Position numbers and translations under genes: made by a program. Below the pieces are notes generated by a model that was not told where the DNA came from, ran no database searches, and saw only the letters and a program-made list of their open reading frames with translations. DNA of 64,000 nt from Hyphomicrobiales bacterium. Its GTDB lineage: Bacteria > Pseudomonadota > Alphaproteobacteria > Rhizobiales > JAJFHB01. The stretch is from contig JAJFHE010000025.1 of assembly GCA_021775755.1 (NCBI GenBank), forward strand, positions 1 through 64,000. The letters are read 5' to 3'. Shown piece after piece: positions 56,101 through 64,000 of the stretch. How positions within the stretch are numbered: position 1 is the stretch's first letter; each line of letters starts with the position of its first letter.

Positions 56101-58752
56101 ATGGGCAGCAAGATGCTTATTGACGCGGCGCACCCGGAAGAGACCCGGGTTGTCGTCGTTCGTGGAAACAACAGGATTGAGGAACTAGACTACGAGTCGG
56201 CGTCGCGAAAGAGACTTCGCGGGAACATTTACCTGGCAAAAGTGACGCGCGTTGAGCCGTCGTTGCAGGCAGCGTTCATCGACTACGGCGGCAATCGCCA
56301 CGGCTTCCTCGCCTTCAACGAAATCCACCCGGACTATGACCAGATCCCGGTTGCCGACCGACAGGCCCTGCTTGAGCAGGAAGCCGAGGAGCAGCACCGC
56401 GACGCTGAAGAAGACGACGCCAAAGGTGCGGAACGGCCGAAACGCCGGCGCCGTTCGAGAAAAGCCGCCGCCGCGGCCAAAGCCGAGACGGAAACCGTTG
56501 TCGAAGAGGTCGAAGCCGCGGAGGATGCCAAAACCGCCGAAGAACCCGAATCGGCAGCGGAAGAACCCGAAGCCGTCGGCGATGAAGCGCTGGATGATGA
56601 AGGCACCGGTGACGAGGATGCTGGTGACAACGACGCCGGCGACGATGAAGATGAAAACGGCGACGACGAAAACGGCGACGACGATAACGTCGAATCCGTC
56701 GGGTCCGAGGATGCACTGGAAGAGGTTCCGCAACGCTCTCACAGCCGCAAGCGCAGCTACAAGATTCAGGAAGTCATCAAACGGCGCCAGATCATCCTGG
56801 TTCAGGTCGTCAAGGAAGAACGCGGCAACAAGGGCGCGGCACTCACGACCTACCTGTCGCTTGCCGGACGCTACTGCGTTCTCATGCCGAATACGGCACG
56901 CGGCGGCGGTATCTCGCGCAAAATTACTGATGTTCAGGACCGCAAGCGGCTCAAGGATGTCACCAAATCGATCAGCGTTCCGGACGGCATGGGCCTGATT
57001 GTCCGCACGGCCGGCGCAAGCCGTACCAAGGCGGAGATCAAGCGGGATTTCGACTATCTCATAAGGCTTTGGGAAAATGTCCGAGACCTTACTCTTAAGT
57101 CAACCGCCCCCTGCCTCGTGTACGAGGAAGGCAGCCTGATCAAGCGCGCCATCCGCGACCTTTACTCAAAGGACATGGACGAAATCCTTGTCGAGGGTGA
57201 AGCGGGCTACAAGGAAGCCAAAGACTTCATGCGTATGCTCACACCGAGCCACGCGCGCCATGTCAAGCTGCACAGCGAAGGTCAGCCGCTGTTCATGCAG
57301 CAGAAGATCGAGAACCAGCTCGACGTTCTCTACAGCCCGCAGGTCACGCTTCCTTCCGGCGGCTACATCGTCATCAACCAGGCAGAAGCGCTGGTTGCGG
57401 TCGACGTCAACTCCGGCAAGTCGACGCGCGAGCACAATATCGAAGACACAGCACTGCGCACCAACCTTGAGGCTGCCGACGAAGTGGCCCGCCAGATGCG
57501 GTTGCGCGACCTTGCCGGACTGCTCGTGATTGACTTCATAGACATGGAAGAGCGCCGCAACAACCGCTCCGTCGAACGGCGGTTGAAGGAACGCCTGAAG
57601 AGCGACAGGGCGCGCATTCAGGTTGGGCGCATCAGTCATTTCGGGCTTCTGGAAATGTCGCGCCAGAGAATGCGTTCAGGTGTGCTGGAATCGAGCACGC
57701 GGACCTGTCCGGCGTGCAACGGTCAAGGCATCGTGCGGTCCGTGCCGTCCGCCTCGCTTCAGGTGTTGCGGGCGATTGAGGAATATCTGCAGCGCAGCAC
57801 CAAGGACAATCTGATCGTTCAAGCGCCTCCTGGGGTGATCCTCTACGTTCTTAACCAGAAACGCGATCACCTGCTCGCCCTTGAGTCGAGCTACGGTGTT
57901 TCGATCTATGCGGAAGCCAACGACGAACTCGGCGATTCGGAATTTGCTATCGATCGCATGTCGGACCGTCCGGAGGGCGGCATGAAGGCCGCGCCCGTTG
58001 TTCAGGTCGATTCGCCGTTCCTGTCCGACGACGAAACGGAAAGCGATACCGCGAGCGAAGACGGCTCAAAGCGAGGCCGCCGACGGCGCCGGCGCGGCCG
58101 CAGAGGCTCGCGCCAGTCGCAAGGTGCGGAGGCATCGGACGACGATACGCCAGATGAAGAAGCCGCTGCGGCGCCTGATGAGGGCGGTGAAGACGGTGAA
58201 GATACCGAGAAGCGTTCGGCCCGGAAGGACGACCGCCCGCGCCGTGGACGGCGCGGTGGGCGCAGACGTTCGCGCTCCAGCGCGGCGACCGCAGACGATG
58301 GCGAAGCAGCCGGCGAAGAGAACGGCGCGGCGACCGACGATCCTGAAGCCTCAGATGCGCCCGATGCAGAGGATGTCCAGGCTCCGGTGACCAGCGAAAT
58401 CGATGCCGAGGCGGCAACCGCGGAAGAAGAAAAGCCGCGCAAGCCACGCCGGAGCCGCAGCCGACGCAAGGCCGCGGACGACGATACTGCAAAAGCTGGA
58501 AGCGAAAAGGAAGCGCAGCAGCCTGAAGCAGTTGAGGAGGCCGACGAAAAAGCCAATGGCGCGGCTGAAAACGGCGCCGGCCAGGCGGAACCGGAAGCCG
58601 AGCCCGAGGCGGCAGAAGCCGATAACGCCGAAGCTGAGGCCGTTGAAGCCGACGGCGAAGCGGAAGCAGCGGATGGCGACGAGTTGGAGGCACCCTGCCC
58701 GCCGGCTCCCGCGCAACCTGCACGGCGGGGATGGTGGCAAAAACGCGTCTAG
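56101..58752 (+). CDS. rne: ribonuclease E
   Basis: An 883-residue endoribonuclease, core of the RNA degradosome. MGSKMLIDAAHPEETRVVVVRG is the alphaproteobacterial N-terminus and fixes the start. The S1 domain is split by an acidic, Ala/Glu/Asp-rich insert (about 87-215). The RNase H-like/DNase I part holds the catalytic AVDVNSGKST region, and CPACNGQG gives the Zn-link Cys pair. From about residue 655 the tail is disordered, with Arg-rich RNA-binding patches and acidic stretches. It ends RRGWWQKRV; the C-terminal GWW motif is known to bind PNPase in Caulobacter. It is convergent with the aminotransferase gene. Confidence 0.96.
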   Translation: MGSKMLIDAAHPEETRVVVVRGNNRIEELDYESASRKRLRGNIYLAKVTRVEPSLQAAFIDYGGNRHGFLAFNEIHPDYDQIPVADRQALLEQEAEEQHRDAEEDDAKGAERPKRRRRSRKAAAAAKAETETVVEEVEAAEDAKTAEEPESAAEEPEAVGDEALDDEGTGDEDAGDNDAGDDEDENGDDENGDDDNVESVGSEDALEEVPQRSHSRKRSYKIQEVIKRRQIILVQVVKEERGNKGAALTTYLSLAGRYCVLMPNTARGGGISRKITDVQDRKRLKDVTKSISVPDGMGLIVRTAGASRTKAEIKRDFDYLIRLWENVRDLTLKSTAPCLVYEEGSLIKRAIRDLYSKDMDEILVEGEAGYKEAKDFMRMLTPSHARHVKLHSEGQPLFMQQKIENQLDVLYSPQVTLPSGGYIVINQAEALVAVDVNSGKSTREHNIEDTALRTNLEAADEVARQMRLRDLAGLLVIDFIDMEERRNNRSVERRLKERLKSDRARIQVGRISHFGLLEMSRQRMRSGVLESSTRTCPACNGQGIVRSVPSASLQVLRAIEEYLQRSTKDNLIVQAPPGVILYVLNQKRDHLLALESSYGVSIYAEANDELGDSEFAIDRMSDRPEGGMKAAPVVQVDSPFLSDDETESDTASEDGSKRGRRRRRRGRRGSRQSQGAEASDDDTPDEEAAAAPDEGGEDGEDTEKRSARKDDRPRRGRRGGRRRSRSSAATADDGEAAGEENGAATDDPEASDAPDAEDVQAPVTSEIDAEAATAEEEKPRKPRRSRSRRKAADDDTAKAGSEKEAQQPEAVEEADEKANGAAENGAGQAEPEAEPEAAEADNAEAEAVEADGEAEAADGDELEAPCPPAPAQPARRGWWQKRV

Positions 58753-58753
58753 G

Positions 58754-59917
58754 TCACCGTCCCTGAAGCCAACCGCGCAGGCGTCGCACACCGTCCACCA
58801 TCGTCTCGTGCGATCCGGCAAAGGACAGGCGCAGATAGTGCGCGCCATTGCGGGTGTCGAAATCGGCTCCCGGGGTTGCCGCGACACCTGCTTCGTTCAG
58901 CATCTTCTGGGCAAAATCCAAGCTGTCATTGGTGAAGCGGCTGACATTGGCATATAGGTAAAACGCGCCGTCGACCGGGGTGAACTCGGAAAACCCGATA
59001 CGCGGCAGCTCTTCCAGCAACAGGTCCCGGTTTCGAGCATAACCATCGCGGCGGGCATCGAGTTCTTCTTCCGCGTCGAAGGCGGCGATGGCGGCGAGTT
59101 GGGAAACCATGGGTGCGGAAATGAACAGGCTCTGCGCCAGACACTCAATGGGGCGCACAAGAACTTCCGGGACGATCATCCAACCGATGCGCCAGCCCGT
59201 CATGCAGTAATATTTCGAGAAACTGTTGATGACGATGGCATTGGCATCGAAGCTCAAGGCGCAGGCCGCTTCACGACCATAGGTCAGCCGGTGATAGATT
59301 TCATCGGAGATGAACCACAATCCATGACGCGAACAGGCTGCGGCGAGGTCACGAAGCGCGTCCGGTTCGATCATCGTTCCGGTCGGGTTGGCGGGGCTTG
59401 CCATCAGCAGTCCGTCGAGTTTTGTCGAGCCGGCAAGCTCGGCGATGCGCTCGCCGGTTGGCACCCACCGGTCGGCAGCCGATAGCGGCACATCGACGAC
59501 ATCAATGCCGAGAGCGCTTAGAATGTTGCGGTAGGCGGGATAGCCGGGCGATGGCAGGGCGACACGTGCGCCGGCTTCGAATGCCGCCAGGAACGCCAGA
59601 ATAAATGCGCCAGACGATCCCGTCGTCACAACCACGCGGTGGACGAGCACATCAATGGCGTAGGCGTCGCGGTAATGGCGGGCAATGCGCTCGCGCAACT
59701 GCGGCAGGCCAAGCGCCTCGGTATAGCCAATGGTGCGCCCGTCAAGTGCCGCACGCGCGGTTTCGAGTACACGCGCCGGCGGCGGGCCTGAAGGTTGCCC
59801 CACTTCCAGGTGCACGACATCGCCGCCGCTTCCCTCGATTTCGTTTGCCGCACTGAGCATGTCCATGGCGAGAAATGGCGCAACCGCACTGCGGGTCGAG
59901 ACTTGTCTGGGGCTCAT
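58754..59917 (-). CDS. pyridoxal phosphate-dependent aminotransferase (class I/II)
   Basis: A 387-residue fold-type I aminotransferase. SGPPPARVLETA, GYTEALGLPQLRERIA, SPANPTGTMIEPD, SDEIYHRLTYG and the PLP-lysine stretch INSFSKYYCMTGWRIGW are present, with the substrate-binding Arg in HYLRLSFAGS. It resembles the aspartate/aromatic aminotransferase group. Specificity cannot be read. One base separates its stop from that of rne. Confidence 0.9.
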   Translation of the reverse strand: MSPRQVSTRSAVAPFLAMDMLSAANEIEGSGGDVVHLEVGQPSGPPPARVLETARAALDGRTIGYTEALGLPQLRERIARHYRDAYAIDVLVHRVVVTTGSSGAFILAFLAAFEAGARVALPSPGYPAYRNILSALGIDVVDVPLSAADRWVPTGERIAELAGSTKLDGLLMASPANPTGTMIEPDALRDLAAACSRHGLWFISDEIYHRLTYGREAACALSFDANAIVINSFSKYYCMTGWRIGWMIVPEVLVRPIECLAQSLFISAPMVSQLAAIAAFDAEEELDARRDGYARNRDLLLEELPRIGFSEFTPVDGAFYLYANVSRFTNDSLDFAQKMLNEAGVAATPGADFDTRNGAHYLRLSFAGSHETMVDGVRRLRGWLQGR

Positions 59918-60210
59918 GGGGTCGAACTTTCACATAAACTTCAATTTCGCGATGCGATTTAGGACTTGGAGTAGCCGCTTTGGGGCTTTAGGAACATACG
60001 GGATCTTGCGATGGTGCCGCCTGACCCGGCCAATTGGCAACCTGCCCCAGTCTCGCCGCAATTGAAAGCGATGGGTTCAGTGTTGGGCAGGGTAATCGCG
60101 CCGCCGTCTTTCGCGTATCTGCAACGCAACCCCGAACATGCAACACCAGGGGCTGCGGAGAGTTTTGCGAGAAGAGTTCCGGTGGCGGAGAGATTGAAAG
60201 AGTACTGACG

Positions 60211-61644
60211 ATGACGAGTTGCAATCGCAGTTGTGCTGAACAGTTTGCCCCAACGGACGAAGCGGTGCGGCCGACACGGCGCCCCCTAAATCGCATTCTG
60301 AGCGTCGTCGCAGCCGCTGCCGTGTTCCTTTCCGCGGTGCTTCCGCAAGTGGCCCAGGCACGCGGTATTTCGCTAATCCGCGATTCAGAGGTCGAAGCGC
60401 TGATGCGCGAATACGCCAACCCGGTGTTCCGCGCCGCGGGCCTCAACCCGACCGACGTCCGCGTCCATCTCGTTGGCGAGAACAGCATCAATGCGTTCGT
60501 TGCCGGCGGCCAGCGGGTTTTCATTCATACCGGCCTGCTGCTGCAGGCGGAGACGCCGAATGTCGTCATCGGGGTGCTTGCGCATGAAGCTGGCCATATT
60601 GCCGGCGGCCACCTTGCCCGCTTGCGGCGCCAGCTCGACAAGGCATCAACCGCTGCCATCGTCGGCATGCTGGTGGGCGCGGCTGCCGTTGTGGGCGGCG
60701 CGGCCAGCGGTGCTTCCGGCGCGGCGCAGGCCGGCCAGGGCGTGCTTCTCGGCGGCTCGGAAGTGGTGCGCCGCTCCGTACTCTCCTACCAGCGCGCCCA
60801 GGAAGCTGCCGCGGACCAGGCGGCCGTGTCATACCTGGAACGCTCAGGCCAGTCGTCGCGCGGCATGCTGGAGCTGTTCCAGACACTTGCCGACCAATCG
60901 CTCGTTTCGCTGCAGTTCGCCGATCCTTATGTGCTTTCGCACCCGATGCCGCGCCAGCGCATCGCGCTGCTTGAACGTCTGGCTCACGGCAGTCCTTTTT
61001 TCAGCAAGACCGATACCGCCGACCTGCTCAAGAGGCACCGCCTGATGCAGGGCAAGTTGCATGGGTATCTACTCGACCCGCGCGAAACACTGAGACGCTA
61101 CCCGCGCACCGACACGTCCCTGCCGGCACGCTATGCGCGCGCTATCGCCTACTACCGATCGGGCGAAATCGGCAACGCACTACCGGAAATCGAGGCGCTG
61201 ATCGCAGCACAGCCAAACAACGGCTACTTCTGGGAGGTGAAAGGTCAGGCGCTGTTTGAATCGGGACGCGCCTCCGATGCCATCGCACCGCTGCGCAAGG
61301 CTGCCGACCTGGAACCGCGCGCGCCTCTAATCCGCATCATGCTGGCGCAGGCGCTTCTGGGAACCAACCGCGACGGCTATATCCAGCCTGCGATCGAACA
61401 CCTGCGCGCTGCACGGCGCATGGAAGGCAGCTCGGTCGCCTTGCACCGTCATCTCGCAATTGCCTACGGCCGACAGGGCAATATCGGTATGGCCGAACTG
61501 GAATCCGCCGAGGCAGCCATCAGGGGCGGTGACCTGGCCCTGGCCAAGCAGTTCGCAACACGCGCCAAAGGCAAGCTCGAACGCGGAACGCCTCAATATG
61601 TTCGTGCCAACGACATCTTGCGGTTGAACCCTCCAGACAGTTAA
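60211..61644 (+). CDS. M48 family metalloprotease with TPR-like C-terminus (BepA-like)
   Basis: A 477-residue periplasmic protease. The signal peptide spans about 24-50 (cleavage at AQA/RG). The zinc site is H125-E-A-G-H129 with the third ligand Glu in RAQEAAADQAAVSYL. The C-terminal half (about 290-460) has TPR-like helices (ARAIAYYRSGEIGNALPEIEALI, LFESGRASDAIAPLRKAADLEP). This is the BepA/YfgC layout: outer-membrane protein quality control and LptD assembly. The start at 60211 avoids a long non-secretory extension. Confidence 0.9.
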   Translation: MTSCNRSCAEQFAPTDEAVRPTRRPLNRILSVVAAAAVFLSAVLPQVAQARGISLIRDSEVEALMREYANPVFRAAGLNPTDVRVHLVGENSINAFVAGGQRVFIHTGLLLQAETPNVVIGVLAHEAGHIAGGHLARLRRQLDKASTAAIVGMLVGAAAVVGGAASGASGAAQAGQGVLLGGSEVVRRSVLSYQRAQEAAADQAAVSYLERSGQSSRGMLELFQTLADQSLVSLQFADPYVLSHPMPRQRIALLERLAHGSPFFSKTDTADLLKRHRLMQGKLHGYLLDPRETLRRYPRTDTSLPARYARAIAYYRSGEIGNALPEIEALIAAQPNNGYFWEVKGQALFESGRASDAIAPLRKAADLEPRAPLIRIMLAQALLGTNRDGYIQPAIEHLRAARRMEGSSVALHRHLAIAYGRQGNIGMAELESAEAAIRGGDLALAKQFATRAKGKLERGTPQYVRANDILRLNPPDS

Positions 61645-61698
61645 GCTCGTTCCGGCTTTGCCTCAAAAGGCAGAGACGGTCGCTCAGGAGAAATGCAC

Positions 61699-62466
61699 AT
61701 GCTGAAGAAGATCTGCACCGCACTTGCAGGAATTGCACTCGCCGTCACGATTACAACGGGCAGCGGCCTAGCGGAGGAGACGTCGTTCAGTGACGTGCAG
61801 AGGGAGCAGCTGCACCAGATCATCCGAGACTATCTGATTGAAAACCCGGAAATAATTCGCGAAGCCCTGGAAGCGCTGCAGCGCCAGCAGGAAGAACTGG
61901 AACTTGTCGCACTGCGCGACAACGTCCGTAACAACGCGCAACAGCTGTTCCGTTCGCAATCCGATTTCGTCTTCGGTAACCCGAACGGCGGCGTCACCAT
62001 GGTTGAGTTCTTCGACTACAATTGCGGCTATTGCAAACGCTCGCTCGAAGACGTTCTGACCCTGGTTGAGACAGACCCGGATCTGCGTCTCGTGCTAAAG
62101 GAGTTTCCGATCCTCGGCCCCGGGTCCCTCATTGCGTCGCGTGCGGCCATCGCCTCGATGAAGCAGGGCAAGTACTGGGAATTCCACCTCGCAATGATGC
62201 AGGCCCGTGGCACGAATTCCGAAGAACAGGTTATGGCGATTGCCGCAGATGTCGGTCTCGACATCGAGCAACTTGCCAGCGACATGAACGCTCCTGAAGT
62301 CGAACAGACGATCCAGCAAAACTACATGCTGGCGGAGATGATGGGCATTCAGGGCACGCCGGCATTCTTCATCGACGACCGGCTCATCCCCGGCGCGCTG
62401 GGCGTTGAGGGCCTACGCCAGCAGATCAGCGAGGTGCGCGACAGCGGCAATTGCGTCGCCTGCTGA
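61699..62466 (+). CDS. DsbA-family thiol oxidoreductase (ScsC/BdbD-like)
   Basis: A 255-residue secreted thioredoxin-fold protein. Signal peptide about 1-25, then a helical N-terminal region (REQLHQIIRDYLIENPEIIREALEALQRQQEE) seen in ScsC/Com1-type proteins, which may mediate oligomers. Active site C109-G-Y-C112 and cis-Pro in GIQGTPAFFIDD. The last four residues are CVAC, an extra CxxC. AGGAG eight bases before the ATG at 61699 favours it over ATG at 61693. It is 54 bases after the M48 gene, so probably co-transcribed; both serve envelope protein folding. Confidence 0.9.
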   Translation: MLKKICTALAGIALAVTITTGSGLAEETSFSDVQREQLHQIIRDYLIENPEIIREALEALQRQQEELELVALRDNVRNNAQQLFRSQSDFVFGNPNGGVTMVEFFDYNCGYCKRSLEDVLTLVETDPDLRLVLKEFPILGPGSLIASRAAIASMKQGKYWEFHLAMMQARGTNSEEQVMAIAADVGLDIEQLASDMNAPEVEQTIQQNYMLAEMMGIQGTPAFFIDDRLIPGALGVEGLRQQISEVRDSGNCVAC

Positions 62467-62630
62467 GGCTCCCGGTCCGCGGCGCCCGCTTTTTCGCATT
62501 CGTCAGTATCCACAAACAAGCGCTCTGACCGGCGCCCGGCCTTTGACAAATTTGCCGTGCGGGTTAGGTTCGCAGACGCACTCGGCGCGCGGAAACGCCG
62601 ACAATTCAGTATGCCAAAGGCCCTACGGTG

Positions 62631-63077
62631 ATGAGCCAGACAATCTTCATTCTGAACGGCCCGAACCTCAACCTTCTGGGAACCCGCGAGCCGGAAATCT
62701 ATGGCGCGACGACGCTCAAGGATATCGAGGCGGAGTGTGCATCACATTGCAAATCCAACGGTTGGACGTGTGATTTCCGCCAGACGAATTCCGAAGGCGA
62801 GCTTGTTTCCTGGATCCAGGAAGCAGGTGTCGGCGGCGCGGCCCTGTTGATCAATGCAGGTGCCTACACACACACTTCGGTGGCCTTGCTTGACGCCATC
62901 AAATCCTTGGACATTCCCGTCATTGAGGTGCATCTTTCAAACATATTCCGGCGTGAGGAATTCCGCCATCACAGCTATGTTTCCCTTGCTGCGACAGGCG
63001 TGATATGTGGCTTCGGCGCAACCGGATACCGGTTAGCGCTTGATGCTGCGGGTTCTCAGCTCAGCGGTAATGTGTGA
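62631..63077 (+). CDS. aroQ: type II 3-dehydroquinate dehydratase
   Basis: A 148-residue enzyme of the shikimate pathway. [21 protein letters not shown] holds the catalytic Tyr loop, [13 protein letters not shown] the Glu/Arg part, [17 protein letters not shown] the substrate pocket and [20 protein letters not shown] the His. ATG at 62631 or GTG at 62628 is possible. The stop is 14 bases before accB; aroQ-accB-accC is a common order in alphaproteobacteria. Confidence 0.97.
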   Translation: MSQTIFILNGPNLNLLGTREPEIYGATTLKDIEAECASHCKSNGWTCDFRQTNSEGELVSWIQEAGVGGAALLINAGAYTHTSVALLDAIKSLDIPVIEVHLSNIFRREEFRHHSYVSLAATGVICGFGATGYRLALDAAGSQLSGNV

Positions 63078-63091
63078 CGGATCGGGAGAGC

Positions 63092-63535
63092 ATGACGAAG
63101 AAGAAGAACACCGTGGACGAGGAACTTATCCGAACGCTCGCGGCACTCCTTGACGAAACAAATCTATCCGAGCTCGAGATCGAACAGGACGACTGGCGCA
63201 TTCGCGTTGCACGCGGCACGCGCATGGAGACCGTCACCGCCGCCGCCGCGCCCGCGGCGCCGCCCGCGGCAGTTCCGGTTGCGGCAGACCCGGTGGAGCA
63301 TCCTGGAAGCGTGAAATCGCCGATGGTCGGCACCGCCTATCTGGCACCGGCCCCTGGCGCCGACGCGTTTGTGGAAATCGGCAGCCAGGTCAGCGAAGGC
63401 CAGACCGTAATGATTGTCGAAGCGATGAAAACCATGAACCACATACCCGCCCCGCACGGCGGCAAGATCACCGCAATCCTCGTCCAGGACGGCCATCCGG
63501 TCGAGTTTGGCGAGCCACTGATGATCATCGAATAG
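63092..63535 (+). CDS. accB: acetyl-CoA carboxylase biotin carboxyl carrier protein
   Basis: A 147-residue carrier. The N-terminal helix region ([32 protein letters not shown]), an Ala/Pro linker (about 55-72) and the biotinyl domain with [10 protein letters not shown], biotin on K113, are all present. It carries CO2 for the first step of fatty acid synthesis. ATG at 63092 follows GGGAG; a GTG at 63074 overlaps the aroQ stop and is an alternative. Confidence 0.96.
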   Translation: MTKKKNTVDEELIRTLAALLDETNLSELEIEQDDWRIRVARGTRMETVTAAAAPAAPPAAVPVAADPVEHPGSVKSPMVGTAYLAPAPGADAFVEIGSQVSEGQTVMIVEAMKTMNHIPAPHGGKITAILVQDGHPVEFGEPLMIIE

Positions 63536-63557
63536 AGCGGACCGGACAGCACCCGCC

Positions 63558-64000
63558 ATGTTCGACAAAATCCTCATCGCAAACCGTGGCGAAATCGCGC
63601 TGCGGGTTCAGCGCGCGTGCCGCGAAATGGGCATCGCCACCGTTGCAATTCACTCAACGGCGGACGAAGACGCCATGCATGTGCGTCTCGCCGATGAGAG
63701 TGTGTGCATCGGACCACCGCGGGCGACGGAGAGCTATCTCAACGTTCCGAGCATCCTGGCGGCATGTGAAATCACCGGCGCCGAGGCAGTGCACCCGGGA
63801 TACGGATTTCTCTCCGAAAATGCCAGTTTTGCGGAAATCCTGCGCGAACACGACATCACATTCATCGGGCCGACGCCGGAACATATCCAGCTTATGGGCG
63901 ACAAGATCGCGGCAAAACAGACGGTATCCGACCTCGGCATTCCGGTGGTGCCCGGTTCTGAGGGCGCGATTACCGATGATGCAACGGCCGAGCGGGTCGC
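63558..64000 (+). CDS. accC: biotin carboxylase, 5' part (cut by the window end)
   Basis: The first 147 codons of acc[26 protein letters not shown] is the typical N-terminus, followed by [18 protein letters not shown] and [15 protein letters not shown] of the biotin carboxylase N-terminal domain. It starts 22 bases after accB and carboxylates its biotin. The ATP-grasp region lies beyond the window. A second, longer biotin carboxylase (mccA) is at 16133-18148. Confidence 0.96.
   Translation, partial: MFDKILIANRGEIALRVQRACREMGIATVAIHSTADEDAMHVRLADESVCIGPPRATESYLNVPSILAACEITGAEAVHPGYGFLSENASFAEILREHDITFIGPTPEHIQLMGDKIAAKQTVSDLGIPVVPGSEGAITDDATAERV

Overview
The window reads as a chromosomal segment of a GC-rich alphaproteobacterium, most likely of the Hyphomicrobiales (rhizobial) type. 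Supporting points are the clpS-clpA pair, a phasin (polyhydroxyalkanoate storage), methylcrotonyl-CoA carboxylase, the alphaproteobacterial suf order iscR-cysteine desulfurase-sufBCDS-sufT-sufA, the anmK/tyrS divergence, the rne/amiC/mrcA/prfB neighbourhood, an RNase E with a long acidic insert and a C-terminal GWW motif, and the aroQ-accB-accC end. No rRNA, tRNA, prophage, insertion sequence or CRISPR array was recognised. Gene packing is dense, with many 4-base start/stop overlaps.

Layout. 0.1-7.0 kb (minus strand): a membrane protein, an AzlCD-type exporter, two tandem paralogous secreted proteins with four shared cysteines, clpA, clpS and a phasin with two PhaR-like palindromes upstream. 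7.3-15.7 kb: a D,D-carboxypeptidase with a SPOR domain, a GlxA-type regulator divergent from an MFS transporter, a NodZ-like fucosyltransferase homologue, a methyltransferase/DnaJ-domain/VWA group, panC and a DUF1489 gene. 15.8-23.3 kb: leucine-catabolic carboxylase subunits mccA and mccB separated by a metallo-beta-lactamase-fold gene and a small membrane protein, with three copies of a composite palindromic repeat around this block; then a MarR regulator upstream of a Spy-like/ICMT-like operon whose promoter carries two perfect palindromes.

23.6-31.6 kb (plus strand): katG, then a two-gene unit made of a B12-binding mutase-like fusion protein and a ProC-like reductase (the most novel locus here), a RhlE-type helicase and a diguanylate cyclase. 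31.7-40.6 kb: the complete suf Fe-S cluster operon with tfoX-like gene, its promoter overlapped by an IscR/RirA-like dyad, and an alpha/beta hydrolase. 40.6-50.1 kb: anmK, tyrS, a 1177-residue AsmA/DUF3971 envelope protein, a Bcp peroxiredoxin with a DUF455 ferritin-like protein, and an M23 endopeptidase overlapping a bactofilin.

50.1-64.0 kb: prfB with a programmed +1 frameshift, mrcA (PBP1A), amiC, a long leader and rne, an aminotransferase, an M48 protease, a DsbA-like oxidoreductase with an extra C-terminal CxxC, aroQ, accB and the start of accC, cut by the window edge. Envelope maintenance is a recurring theme (Dac, AnmK, M23, bactofilin, PBP1A, AmiC, AsmA-like, M48, DsbA-like), as is redox/Fe-S homeostasis (KatG, Suf, Bcp, DUF455). 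All functions are inferred by reading the translated sequences; no database search was run.
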